A stretch of 64,000 nucleotides of DNA from Rhodospirillum centenum SW (GCF_000016185.1 NC_011420.2:2190501-2254500); one strand, 5' to 3'; positions 27,145-36,046 are shown, numbered from the stretch's first letter. Translations and numbers: made by a program. Notes: a model not told the origin generated them from the sequence alone.

Positions 27145-28629
27145 TCAGAACCGCGGCAGGTCCGGGAAGGGAAGCTGCCCGCGCGGAACGTGCAGCCGGC
27201 CCAGTTCGGCGCAGCGGTGCAGCAGCGGGAACACCTTGCCGGGGTTCAGCAGCCCGTCCGGGTCGAAGGCGCATTTCAGGCGCTGCTGCTGCTCCAGGTC
27301 AGCCTCGGCGAACTGCACGGTCATCAGGTCTCGCTTCTCGACGCCCACGCCGTGCTCCCCGGTCAGCACGCCGCCGACCTCCACGCACAGTTTCAGGATG
27401 GCGGCGCCGAACGCCTCCGCCCGCTCCAGCTCGCCCGGCCGGTTGGCGTCGAACAGGATCAGCGGGTGCAGGTTGCCGTCGCCGGCATGGAAGACGTTGG
27501 CGACCCGCAGGCCGAACTCGGCCTGCATCTCCGTCATCCGGCGCAGCACCTGCGGCAGGGCCCGGCGGGGGATGGTGCCATCCATGCACATGTAGTCGGC
27601 GGCGATGCGGCCCACGGCGGGGAAGGCGTTCTTGCGCCCGGACCAGAAGGCCGCCCGCTCCTCCTCCGAGCGGGAGACGCGGGAATAGAAGGCGCCGTTC
27701 TCCCGCGCGATGGCCTCCACCCGCTCGATCAGGTGATCGACCTCGGCCGCCGGCCCGTCCAGCTCCACGATCAGCAGCGATTCGGCATCGCGCGGGTAGC
27801 CCGCGCCGACGAAGTCCTCCGCCGCGTTCAGGGCGGGGCGGTCCATCATCTCCATGCCGCCGGGAATGATGCCGGCGGCGATCACGGCGGCCACGGCCGC
27901 CCCGCCCGCCTCCACCGACGGAAAGCCCAGCAGCACGGCCCGCGCCGTCTCCGGCTTCTGGAGGATGCGGACGGTCACCTCCGTGACCACGCCCAGCAGC
28001 CCCTCCGACCCGTTCAGCACGCCCAGCAGGTCGTAGCCCTCGGGGTCCAGGTGCTTGCCGCCGAGGCGGACCACCTCCCCCTCCATGGTGACGAACTCCA
28101 CGCCCAGGACGTTGTTCGTCGTCACCCCGTACTTCAGGCAGTGGACGCCGCCGGAATTCTCCGCGACGTTGCCGCCGATGGTGCAGGCGATCTGCGAGCT
28201 GGGATCGGGGGCGTAGTAGAAGCCGCGGTGCTGCACCGCGTGCGTGATGCCCAGGTTGGTGACCCCGGGCTGCACCGTGACGGTGCGGTTGTCGTAGTCG
28301 ATGTCGAGGATGCGGTTGAGCTTGGACAGCCCCAGCAGCACCCCGTCGGCCAGCGGCAGGGCGCCGCCGGAGAGGCCCGTGCCGGCCCCGCGCGGCACCA
28401 CCTTGACCCCCATCCCGCGGCAGATGCGCAGGGTTTCCGCCACCTCCGCCGTGGAGGACGGCAGCACCACGACCAGCGGAAGCTGGCGGTAGGCGGTCAG
28501 CCCGTCCGTCTCATAGGGACGGCGGGCATCCTCCTCGGCGATGACACCGCCGGGCACGGCTTTTCGCAGCCGCGCCAGCAGGGCGTCGCGGTTGCGAAAG
28601 ACCCTGTCGTCCGGATCGGGCATGCGCAT
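27145..28629 (-). CDS. glcD: Glycolate oxidase catalytic subunit GlcD
   Basis: 494-residue FAD-linked oxidase. FAD-binding PCMH motif VPRGAGTGLSGGALP, CTIGGNVAENSGGVHCLKYG, LDIDYDNRTVTVQPGVTN, and C-terminal VFHAGDGNLHPLILFD and LTGEHGVGVEKRDLM. First gene of glcD-glcE-DUF393-glcF. Start choice: ATG 28627-28629, with a second in-frame ATG two codons later. The product glyoxylate could feed the glycerate 2-kinase and pyruvate kinase encoded around 11.5-14.4 kb. Confidence 0.96.
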   Translation of the reverse strand: MRMPDPDDRVFRNRDALLARLRKAVPGGVIAEEDARRPYETDGLTAYRQLPLVVVLPSSTAEVAETLRICRGMGVKVVPRGAGTGLSGGALPLADGVLLGLSKLNRILDIDYDNRTVTVQPGVTNLGITHAVQHRGFYYAPDPSSQIACTIGGNVAENSGGVHCLKYGVTTNNVLGVEFVTMEGEVVRLGGKHLDPEGYDLLGVLNGSEGLLGVVTEVTVRILQKPETARAVLLGFPSVEAGGAAVAAVIAAGIIPGGMEMMDRPALNAAEDFVGAGYPRDAESLLIVELDGPAAEVDHLIERVEAIARENGAFYSRVSRSEEERAAFWSGRKNAFPAVGRIAADYMCMDGTIPRRALPQVLRRMTEMQAEFGLRVANVFHAGDGNLHPLILFDANRPGELERAEAFGAAILKLCVEVGGVLTGEHGVGVEKRDLMTVQFAEADLEQQQRLKCAFDPDGLLNPGKVFPLLHRCAELGRLHVPRGQLPFPDLPRF

Positions 28630-28756
28630 GGGGCCGCGTCCTTCTTCCTACGGTGGGCAGGAAGGATGGAGCGGGCCCGGCAGGGTTTCAAGGAAATGCG
28701 GCGCCGCAGCCTGACACCGGAGGTTCCGACGCCGGAGGACCCGGCAACAAAAACAT

Positions 28757-28782
28757 CGCCCCCGGAAGGCTTCCCGGGGGCG
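28757..28782 (-). terminator. Intrinsic terminator of rpmJ
   Basis: Stem CGCCCCCGG / CCGGGGGCG inside 28757-28782. On the minus strand it is followed by ATGTTTTTGTT, a classic T-rich tail. It lies 40 bp past the rpmJ stop. Confidence 0.85.
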
Positions 28783-28822
28783 TTGTTCCGTCGGGCGCGG
28801 ACGCCCGTCGAACCGGCGATGG

Positions 28823-28948
28823 TCAGCCCTGGCGGGCCTTGAAACGCGGGTTCAGCTTGTTGATGACATAGACGCGACCCCGGCGCCGGATCACGCGGCA
28901 CGCCTTGTGGCGGGTCTTCATCGACTTGAGGGAGTTGACGACTTTCAT
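28823..28948 (-). CDS. rpmJ: 50S ribosomal protein L36
   Basis: 41-residue basic ribosomal protein: [20 protein letters not shown], then [20 protein letters not shown] and a final Gly. This is the longer, zinc-ligand-poor (C-minus-like) L36 form common in alphaproteobacteria, with a single Cys. Promoter and terminator are both visible around it, so it is a single-gene transcription unit. Confidence 0.96.
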
Positions 28949-28989
28949 CGGAGTTACTCGGCGCTGGAGGCGTTCAAACGAAGGCCGGG

Positions 28990-29018
28990 ACCATAGTCGG
29001 CAGCCGCACCGGAGTCAA
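28990..29018 (-). promoter_or_regulatory. Sigma-70 promoter of rpmJ
   Basis: On the minus strand -35 TTGACT (29013-29018) and -10 TATGGT (28990-28995) are separated by exactly 17 bp, about 40 bp upstream of the rpmJ ATG. Confidence 0.7.
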
Positions 29019-29112
29019 CGTCGTAGGTACGGGGTCATAGACAGGGAGCAGAACGCCCTGCCCGGCCCCCCTGCGGCGCCGGGATACTGCCGGAATGCTG
29101 TGCCAGGTTAGG

Positions 29113-29139
29113 GCGCCCGCGAGACGAACGGGCGCTTTT
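29113..29139 (+). terminator. Plus-strand intrinsic terminator in the degP leader
   Basis: Perfect 7-bp stem GCGCCCG (29113-29119) / CGGGCGC (29129-29135), 9-nt loop, then TTTT (29136-29139). No plus-strand gene ends upstream, so it would act on a leader transcript of the protease gene or end a short RNA. Confidence 0.55.
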
Positions 29140-29187
29140 CGCGTTTCCCCTCTCGACGTGTCGGACCCGAGACGGAGGAACCCGCCC

Positions 29188-30768
29188 ATGATGCCGCCCG
29201 CTCACGTACCCGTCCATGGGGGACCCTGCCAGGGGATTCCGCCCGGGGGAAGAGGTGCCCGCCGCCGGGGCATGGCCGCGCTGGCCCTGGCGGCCCTGCT
29301 CGCGGCCGGTCCCGCCCTGGCGCAGCGGGCGGAACCGCCGGCCGACGGGCAACAGCCGGCCGGCCGGGACAACCCGATGCGGACGGCCCCGGCCAGCTTC
29401 TCCGCCCTGGCGAAGGACAAGCTGCCGGCCGTGGTCACCATCACCGCCGCCGGGGAGATCCCGGCCCAGGCGCCGGGGGAGATGCCGGGCGGCCCCGGTG
29501 CTCCGCCCTTCGGGCTGCCGCCGGGCAGCCCGCTGGAGGACTTCTTCGGTGAGTTCTTCGGCCGCCGCGGTCCCGATGGCGGCGGCCCGAGGCCGACCCG
29601 GGCGCTGGGCTCCGGCTTCGTCATCGACCCGGCCGGGTTCATCGTCACCAACAACCATGTCGTTGAGAACGCCGACGAGATCGAGGTCGCCTTCCCGTCC
29701 GGCGACACCTATCAGGCGAAGCTGATCGGCACCGATCCGGCGACGGACATCGCGCTGCTGAAGGTGGAGACGCCGGAGCCGCTGCCCGCCCTGGCCTGGG
29801 GCGATTCGGAGACGGCCGAGGTGGGCGACTGGGTGATCGCCATCGGCAACCCCTTCGGCCTGGGCGGCACCGTGACGGCGGGCATCATCTCCGCCCGGGC
29901 GCGGGACATCGGCGCGGGCAACTATGACGACTTCCTCCAGACCGATACCGCCATCAACACCGGCAACTCCGGCGGGCCGCTGATCGACATGAAGGGCGAG
30001 GTGATCGGCGTGAACACGGCGATCTTCTCCCGCTCCGGCGGCAACATCGGCATCGGCTTCTCCGTGCCCTCGGCGATCGCGCGGTCGGTGGCCGAGGAAC
30101 TGCGCGACCGCGGCTTCGTCGAGCGTGGCTTCCTGGGCGTGACGATCCAGCAGGTGTCGCCGGAGATCGCCGCCGCCCTGGGGCTGAAGGAGGCGCGCGG
30201 TGCCCTCGTCTCCTCCGTCACGGCGGACAGTCCCGCCGCACAGGCCGGGATCGAGACCGGCGACCTGATCACCACGCTGAACGGCAGGCCGGTGGAACGC
30301 CCGCGCGACCTGTCGCGCGCCGTGGCCGACACCGATCCGGGCCGGACGGTGGAGCTGGGGCTGCTGCGCCAGGGCCGGGAGCGGACGGTCACCCCCAAGG
30401 TCGGCACGCTCCCGCGCGAACGGCAGGTGGCGGAGGCCGAGACGGGCGGGGAGTCCGGGCAGGCCACGCTGGGGCTGACGCTGGCACCGCTGACCCCGCC
30501 CCTGCGCGAGCGTTTCGGGCTGGAGGAGGACACACAGGGCACCGTCGTCGTCGGCGTCGCTCCGAATTCGCCTGCCGCGCAGCGCGGCTTCCAGCCGGGC
30601 GACCTGATCACGCGGGCCAACCAGTCGGAGGTGACGTCGCCGGAGGATCTGCAGCAGGCCATTGCCGAAGCGCGCAAGCAGGGGCGCGACGCCATCGTCG
30701 TGCTGCGCCGGTCTCAGGACGGCGCGCTGTTCGTGCCGCTGCCGGTATCGCCGCGCCAGACGGGCTGA
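29188..30768 (+). CDS. DegP/Do-family periplasmic serine protease
   Basis: 526-residue HtrA-type protease/chaperone acting in the periplasm. Signal peptide with hydrophobic core GMAALALAALLAAGPALA and cleavage near QRAEP. Trypsin-like domain with catalytic His157 (VTNNHVVENAD), Asp187 (PATDIALLKVE) and Ser261 (NTGNSGGPLIDMKGE). Two PDZ domains follow (about 300-395, 420-520), with GFLGVTIQQVSPEIA and VVVGVAPNSPAAQRGFQPGD. A Gly/Pro-rich LA loop (about residues 90-130) contains DFFGEFFGRRG, typical of Do proteases. Start chosen at the first ATG after a GGAGGA RBS (29175-29180); ATG 29191 also fits. Confidence 0.94.
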   Translation: MMPPAHVPVHGGPCQGIPPGGRGARRRGMAALALAALLAAGPALAQRAEPPADGQQPAGRDNPMRTAPASFSALAKDKLPAVVTITAAGEIPAQAPGEMPGGPGAPPFGLPPGSPLEDFFGEFFGRRGPDGGGPRPTRALGSGFVIDPAGFIVTNNHVVENADEIEVAFPSGDTYQAKLIGTDPATDIALLKVETPEPLPALAWGDSETAEVGDWVIAIGNPFGLGGTVTAGIISARARDIGAGNYDDFLQTDTAINTGNSGGPLIDMKGEVIGVNTAIFSRSGGNIGIGFSVPSAIARSVAEELRDRGFVERGFLGVTIQQVSPEIAAALGLKEARGALVSSVTADSPAAQAGIETGDLITTLNGRPVERPRDLSRAVADTDPGRTVELGLLRQGRERTVTPKVGTLPRERQVAEAETGGESGQATLGLTLAPLTPPLRERFGLEEDTQGTVVVGVAPNSPAAQRGFQPGDLITRANQSEVTSPEDLQQAIAEARKQGRDAIVVLRRSQDGALFVPLPVSPRQTG

Positions 30769-30805
30769 TCTCCTGCCATGAGGCCCTGCCGCCGGCCGGG
30801 GCGGG

Positions 30806-31777
30806 TCAGCTCAGGTCGGCGGGCTTCATGGCATAGAAACGGTAGCAGCGCAGCCCGCCGGCCAGTGCGGCCAGACGTCGGGCCCACATCTCCACCTCGT
30901 CCACCACCGCCAGCTTGGTGTCGTGGTCCATGGAGACGGTCTCCAGATGGCGGACCAGATCCTGGATGGCGGTCAGCACCAGCCCGCGGTGCATGTCGGA
31001 GATGTCCTCGGTGATGCGGATGTCCAGGTTCCGCTGCTGCATGGCGCCGACATACTGGTCCACGGTCCAGGGATGCGGCTCCACCGGCTCGTGCTTCATC
31101 CAGGCCTCGTAGTCGCGGCCGCGCGGCGTCACCCGGTCCTGCACATAGTCGGTGAACAGGAACTGGCCGCGCGGCTTCAGCGCCAGCTCCATCGTGTCGA
31201 TCAGGGCATCCTTGTTCTGGATGGTGAAGAACGTTTCCTTGGAGAAGATGGCGTCCACCCGCTTGGTCCAGACGAAGTTCTCCGGGTCGAAGAACTCGAC
31301 CGGCGCCTGCTTGGCCAGCCCGGCCTTCTGCGAAAGCTGCTTCGCCTTCTCCGCCAGCACGGGATCGTGCTCCAGCCCGGTGACCCAGGCGCCGCACTGC
31401 TGCGCCATGGTCCGGGTGGAGCCGCCCAGCCCCGCACCGATGTCCAGCACGCTCATCGCCGGATTCAGCCCCAGCGGCTTGATCAGGGTGGAGATGTGCT
31501 CCAGCCCGCCGGGGGTGGAGAAGCCCTCCCCCCAGATCTTCTCCGCGACCTGCACCCGGGTGGCGGTCCAGAGCGGCTTGCCGTAGCGGTTGCGCGACCG
31601 GCCCGCTCCCCCGGCGGCAGCGGCGGAGCCGCCCCCTGCGCCGCCCGCTCCCCCGTCGGCCCCGCCGTCCCTGCCGCCGCGGCGGAGTCCGGAAAGATCG
31701 TAGCCTTCCCACCAGGCGATGAAGCGCTGCCGGAAGGTGAGCGTGGCGCCGTCCCCCTCGTTCTGCGTCCCGGCCAT
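30806..31777 (-). CDS. SAM-dependent class I methyltransferase
   Basis: 323-residue methyltransferase. Motif I is LDIGAGLGGSTRTMAQQ near residue 110, motif II region VTGLEHDPVLAEKAKQL, and motif III-like LKPRGQFLFTDYV. The pattern resembles small-molecule N- or C-methyltransferases (phosphoethanolamine or sterol type), but the substrate is not decidable. An N-terminal WWEGYDL segment is separated from the catalytic domain by a Gly/Ala-rich linker (about residues 35-58). Convergent with degP (37-bp gap). Confidence 0.82.
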   Translation of the reverse strand: MAGTQNEGDGATLTFRQRFIAWWEGYDLSGLRRGGRDGGADGGAGGAGGGSAAAAGGAGRSRNRYGKPLWTATRVQVAEKIWGEGFSTPGGLEHISTLIKPLGLNPAMSVLDIGAGLGGSTRTMAQQCGAWVTGLEHDPVLAEKAKQLSQKAGLAKQAPVEFFDPENFVWTKRVDAIFSKETFFTIQNKDALIDTMELALKPRGQFLFTDYVQDRVTPRGRDYEAWMKHEPVEPHPWTVDQYVGAMQQRNLDIRITEDISDMHRGLVLTAIQDLVRHLETVSMDHDTKLAVVDEVEMWARRLAALAGGLRCYRFYAMKPADLS

Positions 31778-31962
31778 CGTCCCAGCCCCGGCCCCCTGAT
31801 CGTCACCACCGGCCGCGGCAAGGCGGCATGCGGCGCCAATCTACTGCTTCCGCGCCCGCCGAGGAACAGCCATGCGGGCTGGCCGAGCAGGGGGCGTGCT
31901 ACAATTTGCTAATCTGTTCGGGGCATTCCTATCCCCAGATGCAGGTGCGATCCGGGCGGACG

Positions 31963-33402
31963 ATGACGGGAAAGAGCGGCGCCACCGCCGACACGATTCT
32001 TCTGGTCGAAGATACGCTGCCGCTGGCGCGGGTCTACCGCGAGTACCTGGAGGCCGAGGGCCATCCGGTCGAGCAGGTGGAGACCGGGGCCGCGGCGGTG
32101 GACGCCGCCGGGCGCCCCGGAATCGGCGTCATCGTGCTCGACCTCAAGCTGCCGGACACCGACGGGCTGGACGTGCTGAAGCAGCTCCGCGCCCGGCATC
32201 CCGACCTGCCGGTGATCGTGGTGACCGCGCACGGCTCCATCAGCCTGGCCGTGGAGGCGATGCGGGAGGGAGCGGCGGATTTCCTGGTCAAGCCCTTCAA
32301 CGCGGCGCGGCTGACGGTCACCGTGCGCAACGCCCGCGAACGGCGCCTGCTGGCCAGCATGGTCGAACGCTACCGCCGCGACCTGGACCGCGACCGCTTC
32401 CACGACTTCATCGGCGCCTCCGCCGAGATGCAGACGGTCTACCGCACGATCGAGGCGGTGGCCCCCAGCCGGGCCAGCGTCTTCCTGACCGGGGAGAGCG
32501 GCACCGGAAAGGAACTGGCGGCGGACGCCATCCACAAGGCCAGCCCGCGCCGGGCCGGCCCCTTCGTGGCGATCAACTGCGCCGCCATCCCCAAGGACCT
32601 GCTGGAGAGCGAGATCTTCGGCCATGTGAAAGGGGCCTTCAGCGGCGCGACGTCCGACCGGGTGGGGGCGGCGCGGCAGGCCGACGGCGGCACGCTGTTC
32701 CTGGACGAAGTCTGCGAGATGCCGCCGGAGCTGCAGCCGAAGCTGCTGCGCTTCATCCAGACCGGGCTGGTGCAGCCGGTGGGCGGCTCGAAGCCGGAGA
32801 AGGTGGATGTCCGTTTCGTCTCCGCCACCAACCGCGATCCGCTGGCGGAGGTGCAGGCCGGGCGTTTCCGCGAGGATCTGTACTACCGCCTGCATGTCGT
32901 TCCGGTCCACCTGCCGCCCCTGCGCGAGCGGGAGGACGACGCCATCCTGATCGCCCGCACCCTGCTGCACCGCATGTCGGCGGAGGAGGGCAAGCAGTTC
33001 CGCGGCTTCGCTCCGGAGGTGGAGGCGGCGATCCGCAGCTACGACTGGCCCGGCAATGTCCGCCACCTGGAGAACGTGCTGCGCAACATCGTCGTGCTGA
33101 ACGACGGGCCGCTGGTGACCGCGGCCATGCTGCCCGACCCGCTGCGTTCCTTCCATCCCGCCCCGGCCCGGTCCGGCCGCCCGTCTACAGCGGCGACGAT
33201 GACGGGCGGTCCGGAGACGGCGACGGCGGCAGCGACCGCGGAGCCGGGCATCCGCCCGCTCTGGATGACGGAGAAGGAGGAGATCCTGCGCGCCCTGGCC
33301 GCGACCGGCAACGACGTGCCGAAGGCGGCGGCCCTGCTGGAGATCAGCCCCTCCACCGTCTACCGCAAGATCCAGCTCTGGAAGACGGAGGAGCGCGGAT
33401 GA
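31963..33402 (+). CDS. Sigma-54-dependent response regulator (NtrC/LuxO type)
   Basis: 479-residue activator. Receiver (about 10-125) with acceptor D60 in VIVLDLKLPDTDG and Lys in FLVKPFNAARL. AAA+ domain with Walker A GESGTGKE, the sigma-54 contact loop GAFSGAT (Ser replaces the usual Thr of GAFTGA), Walker B GGTLFLDEV and Arg-finger region. C-terminal Fis-type helix-turn-helix ends in AAALLEISPSTVYRKIQLW. Start taken at ATG 31963; ATG 31939 is also in frame. The stop overlaps the start of an Hpt gene, so the pair likely forms a phosphorelay end. Confidence 0.92.
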   Translation: MTGKSGATADTILLVEDTLPLARVYREYLEAEGHPVEQVETGAAAVDAAGRPGIGVIVLDLKLPDTDGLDVLKQLRARHPDLPVIVVTAHGSISLAVEAMREGAADFLVKPFNAARLTVTVRNARERRLLASMVERYRRDLDRDRFHDFIGASAEMQTVYRTIEAVAPSRASVFLTGESGTGKELAADAIHKASPRRAGPFVAINCAAIPKDLLESEIFGHVKGAFSGATSDRVGAARQADGGTLFLDEVCEMPPELQPKLLRFIQTGLVQPVGGSKPEKVDVRFVSATNRDPLAEVQAGRFREDLYYRLHVVPVHLPPLREREDDAILIARTLLHRMSAEEGKQFRGFAPEVEAAIRSYDWPGNVRHLENVLRNIVVLNDGPLVTAAMLPDPLRSFHPAPARSGRPSTAATMTGGPETATAAATAEPGIRPLWMTEKEEILRALAATGNDVPKAAALLEISPSTVYRKIQLWKTEERG

Positions 33403-33785
33403 GCGGCGCGGCGGGGACCGGCCCGGCATCCCCCCTGGATCTGGCCATGCTGGAGGAGATGCGTGCGGCGATGCGCCCGGGCGCCTTCGCTTCGGTGCTG
33501 GACGTCTTCGTCAGCGACACGCGGCAGCGGCTGGCCGCCGCCCGCCTGGCCGTGGACCGGGGCGACGGGCCGGCGCTGGCGACCGAGTGCCACAGTCTGA
33601 AGAGCACGCTGGGCAGCTTCGGCGCGACCGCCGCCGCCGCGCTGGCGCGCAGCCTGGAGGACGCGGCGGCCCAGGACGCCGCGGCAGCCGGGCCGCTGCT
33701 GGACCGGCTGGAGGCGGCGTCCGGCGCCGTCCTGGACGAGCTTCGCGCCCGCTTCTCCCCCGCCCCGGAGGGTGGGGCCGGCTGA
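33399..33785 (+). CDS. Hpt-domain phosphotransfer protein
   Basis: 128-residue histidine phosphotransfer protein consisting of one Hpt four-helix domain. The phosphorylatable residue is His65 in TECHSLKSTLGSFGA. Flanking helices (FASVLDVFVSDTRQRLAAAR; ALARSLEDAAAQ) fit the fold. The ATG overlaps the TGA of the sigma-54 regulator (ATGA, 33399-33402). The likely role is passing phosphate from an unlinked hybrid kinase to the neighbouring regulator. Confidence 0.88.
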   Translation: MSGAAGTGPASPLDLAMLEEMRAAMRPGAFASVLDVFVSDTRQRLAAARLAVDRGDGPALATECHSLKSTLGSFGATAAAALARSLEDAAAQDAAAAGPLLDRLEAASGAVLDELRARFSPAPEGGAG

Positions 33786-33913
33786 TCCCGACCGGGGTAG
33801 ACTCATCCCCCCTCCGGAATTTGCGGTTCCTGCGGGGAACCGCCATCGCCTGCGAGGGCGGGGTGCCGGTCCGATCCGTTTCACCGGCTGGACCTGTGGA
33901 ACGGGAGGGCCCC

Positions 33914-34741
33914 ATGAGCATCGGTGTCGGCGACCTGCGCCAGGGCGTGGCGGCCCGGCCCGACCGGACGGAGAGCTATGCCCGCCGGATCGCCGAGCTT
34001 TACCGCACCTATCTGGAGCACACCCCGCCGGAGACGCGCTTCTACGGCTACATCCACGCGCATTCCCGGAACCGCGCGGCGCAGTTGCGGCATGTGGACG
34101 CCTTCCTGCGCTACGCCCCCTGGCTGGCCGGTGCCCGCAGCGTGCTGGACTGGGGCTGCCGGCAGGCCGTGGATTCCTGCCTGCTGCGCCTCTATCTCGG
34201 GGATGAGGCGGAGCTGCACGGCTGCGACATCGACCGCGGTGAGTTCGGCGTCTTCCACGACTTCGCCCGCCTGAACTACCGGCCGCTGGAGCACACCTGG
34301 CTGCTGCCCTACGCGGATGCCAGCTTCGACGCCGTGGTCGGCAGCGGCGCGCTGGAGCACGCGGCCCACGACGGCGAATCCCTGAAGGAGCTGTGGCGGG
34401 TGCTGCGGCCGGACGGCCACCTGGTCATCACCTTCCTGCCCAACGCCTGGTCCTGGACCGAGGCGGTGAACCAGGCCCTGGGCAACGAGCACCACCGCCG
34501 CCGCTACCGGCTGGGCGAAACGAAGCGGCGGCTGATGCATCATGGCTTCCTGCCGGTCCATGCCGGCTACCATCAGGTCCTGCCGACCGCCGCGGGCGGC
34601 AGCCGGCTGGCGAACCGGCCCCTGGTGCGCGGGCTGCTGGAGCGGAGCTACGGTCTGAACGGCATTCTGGAGCGGACCTGGCCGGTCAACCGCCTGGCGG
34701 CCAATCTCCTGATTGTCGCACGCAAGGTCGTCTCCTTCTGA
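33914..34741 (+). CDS. SAM-dependent methyltransferase (type 11)
   Basis: 275-residue methyltransferase. Motif I is degenerate (VLDWGCRQAVDSCLLRLYL in place of DxGxGxG), motif II ELHGCDIDRGEF, motif IV YADASFDAVVGSGALEHA, and post-motif LRPDGHLVITFLPNAWSW. Such proteins often act on sugars, quinones or cell-envelope intermediates; the target is unknown. GGGAGGG precedes the ATG by 5 nt, which decides the start. Confidence 0.82.
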   Translation: MSIGVGDLRQGVAARPDRTESYARRIAELYRTYLEHTPPETRFYGYIHAHSRNRAAQLRHVDAFLRYAPWLAGARSVLDWGCRQAVDSCLLRLYLGDEAELHGCDIDRGEFGVFHDFARLNYRPLEHTWLLPYADASFDAVVGSGALEHAAHDGESLKELWRVLRPDGHLVITFLPNAWSWTEAVNQALGNEHHRRRYRLGETKRRLMHHGFLPVHAGYHQVLPTAAGGSRLANRPLVRGLLERSYGLNGILERTWPVNRLAANLLIVARKVVSF

Positions 34742-34994
34742 CCGGATCGAGAGTTGAAGGGCGTCGCCGGCGCGCCATATCGGGTCGAAGCCGCGGCCGG
34801 TCCACCCTTAGGGGGCACCCCAGGTCTTTGATGGTGCAAGGGGGCCGTATCCGGTATAAGCTGTGTCCAGGGTGGCTGCTCGACCAGGCTTTTCCGAAGG
34901 GGAACTTTCGGCAGGTTATGCAATCGGGGGCACTCCCGGCAGCCGGTTCGCCGGCGACATCCACAATCGTTACGACCAGTCGAGTTCGAAATAC
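34742..34994. other. Long untranslated leader region upstream of the cold-shock gene
   Basis: 253 bp without a credible separate gene. A GTG-initiated extension of the cold-shock frame exists from 34863, but it lacks an RBS and looks unstructured. A TATAAG -10-like box is at 34855-34860, with a TTGATG 21 bp upstream (too far for an ordinary spacer). Long structured leaders are usual for cold-shock mRNAs. Confidence 0.4.
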
Positions 34995-35594
34995 ATGTAC
35001 GATCGCCGTTCTCCGCAGAGCCCGCAGATCACCCGGCGGGGCGTCAGCGCCACCGTCAAATGGTACAACCCGACGAAGGGATTCGGTTTCGTGACCCTGT
35101 CCGACGGGTCGCCCGATGCTTTCCTGCACGCATCCGTCGTGCAGGCCGCCGGTTACGACTCTCTGGCGGACGGCACCTCCATCGTCTGCGACCTGTCGCA
35201 GGGCAACAAGGGCCCGCAGGTCGCCTCCATCGCCAGCGTGGACGAGTCCACGGCTGCGGCCCCCGGCCCGCGCCGTGACCGCCCTGCCATGGGCGACGGC
35301 CCGCGCGGGCCGCGCCGTGGTGGCTTCGGCGGCGGCTTCGGTGGCGGCTTCGGTGGTGCTGGCGGCGGCTATGACGCCGGCCCGACGGAGACCATCGAAG
35401 GCACCGTCAAGTTCTTCAGCAGCGACAAGGGGTTCGGTTTCGTGACCCCGGACGGCGGCGGGAAGGACGTGTTCGTGCATGTGACCGCGCTGGAGCGGTC
35501 GGGTGTGCGCACGCTCATGCCGGAGCAGCGCGTGCGCATCCAGACCAGCATGGGCCAGAAGGGCCCGCAGGCGAACCGCGTCGAGATTCTCTGA
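34995..35594 (+). CDS. Double cold-shock-domain protein with Gly-rich linker
   Basis: 199-residue nucleic-acid-binding protein with two cold-shock domains. CSD1 (about residues 18-82): ATVKWYNPTKGFGFVTLSDG and DAFLHASVVQ. CSD2 (about 134-199): GTVKFFSSDKGFGFVTPDGG and DVFVHVTALER. The RNP1 motifs (KGFGFV) and RNP2-like motifs (VFVHV; CSD1 has AFLHA) are present. The linker is Arg/Gly/Pro-rich, then a pure Gly/Phe run GGFGGGFGGGFGGAGGGY. ATG 34995 (MYDRRSPQ) is chosen; a GTG at 34863 would add 44 residues. Confidence 0.9.
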   Translation: MYDRRSPQSPQITRRGVSATVKWYNPTKGFGFVTLSDGSPDAFLHASVVQAAGYDSLADGTSIVCDLSQGNKGPQVASIASVDESTAAAPGPRRDRPAMGDGPRGPRRGGFGGGFGGGFGGAGGGYDAGPTETIEGTVKFFSSDKGFGFVTPDGGGKDVFVHVTALERSGVRTLMPEQRVRIQTSMGQKGPQANRVEIL

Positions 35595-35617
35595 CGCGGG
35601 CGGGCTGACGACATCGG

Positions 35618-35656
35618 GGGTGCCGCCGGACCGGCGGCGCCCTCTGTGTTGTTTTC
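35618..35656 (+). terminator. Intrinsic terminator after the cold-shock gene
   Basis: Ten-pair stem GGGTGCCGCC (35618-35627) / GGCGGCGCCC (35633-35642) with a 5-nt loop, followed by TCTGTGTTGTTTT. Confidence 0.8.
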
Positions 35657-36046
35657 CGCACCGGACCGCGCTTTCTCTCTCCCCGGCGGCCCAGGCCGCC
35701 GGATGACCGGCCGTAGGGGATACGGGCGGAAAGAGACGCTGGCGCGCGGCGTGCGGCAGGGGTTGGCCGACCCGGATCGAAGGGGCGGCGAGGTTGGCAG
35801 GAGTCGGAGTGAGGGTCGGCGCGCTCGCGGAGAGGCGTGCCGGAAAGACCCGCTCCCCCTGCCCCTCGCCGCCCCTTTTTTCATGCCCGGTGTCTCCCCG
35901 CCCGGCTTCGCCGACGTCCGCCAGGGCATGACACGGGCCTTCCCGCCGGACACGATACGGAGCCCGCGAGCACGACCATGGCGGGAATCCTTCGCTCCGC
36001 GCAATTCCGTATCGCCAAAGGGGCTTCTGCATGGCACCTTGTTGCG
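35657..36046. other. Intergenic region upstream of gamma-glutamyltransferase
   Basis: 390 bp. I see no convincing gene on either strand. It contains a perfect inverted repeat CCGGCGGCC-CA-GGCCGCCGG near 35682-35701. Open frames crossing it have shadow-like composition. Confidence 0.5.

Noticed and set aside
34828-34860. TTGATG...TATAAG as the cold-shock promoter
   Set aside because: The spacer is 21 bp, outside the usual 16-18 bp.
34863-34994. Extended N-terminus for the cold-shock protein from a GTG
   Set aside because: No RBS, non-conserved-looking sequence, and cold-shock genes normally carry a long untranslated leader here.
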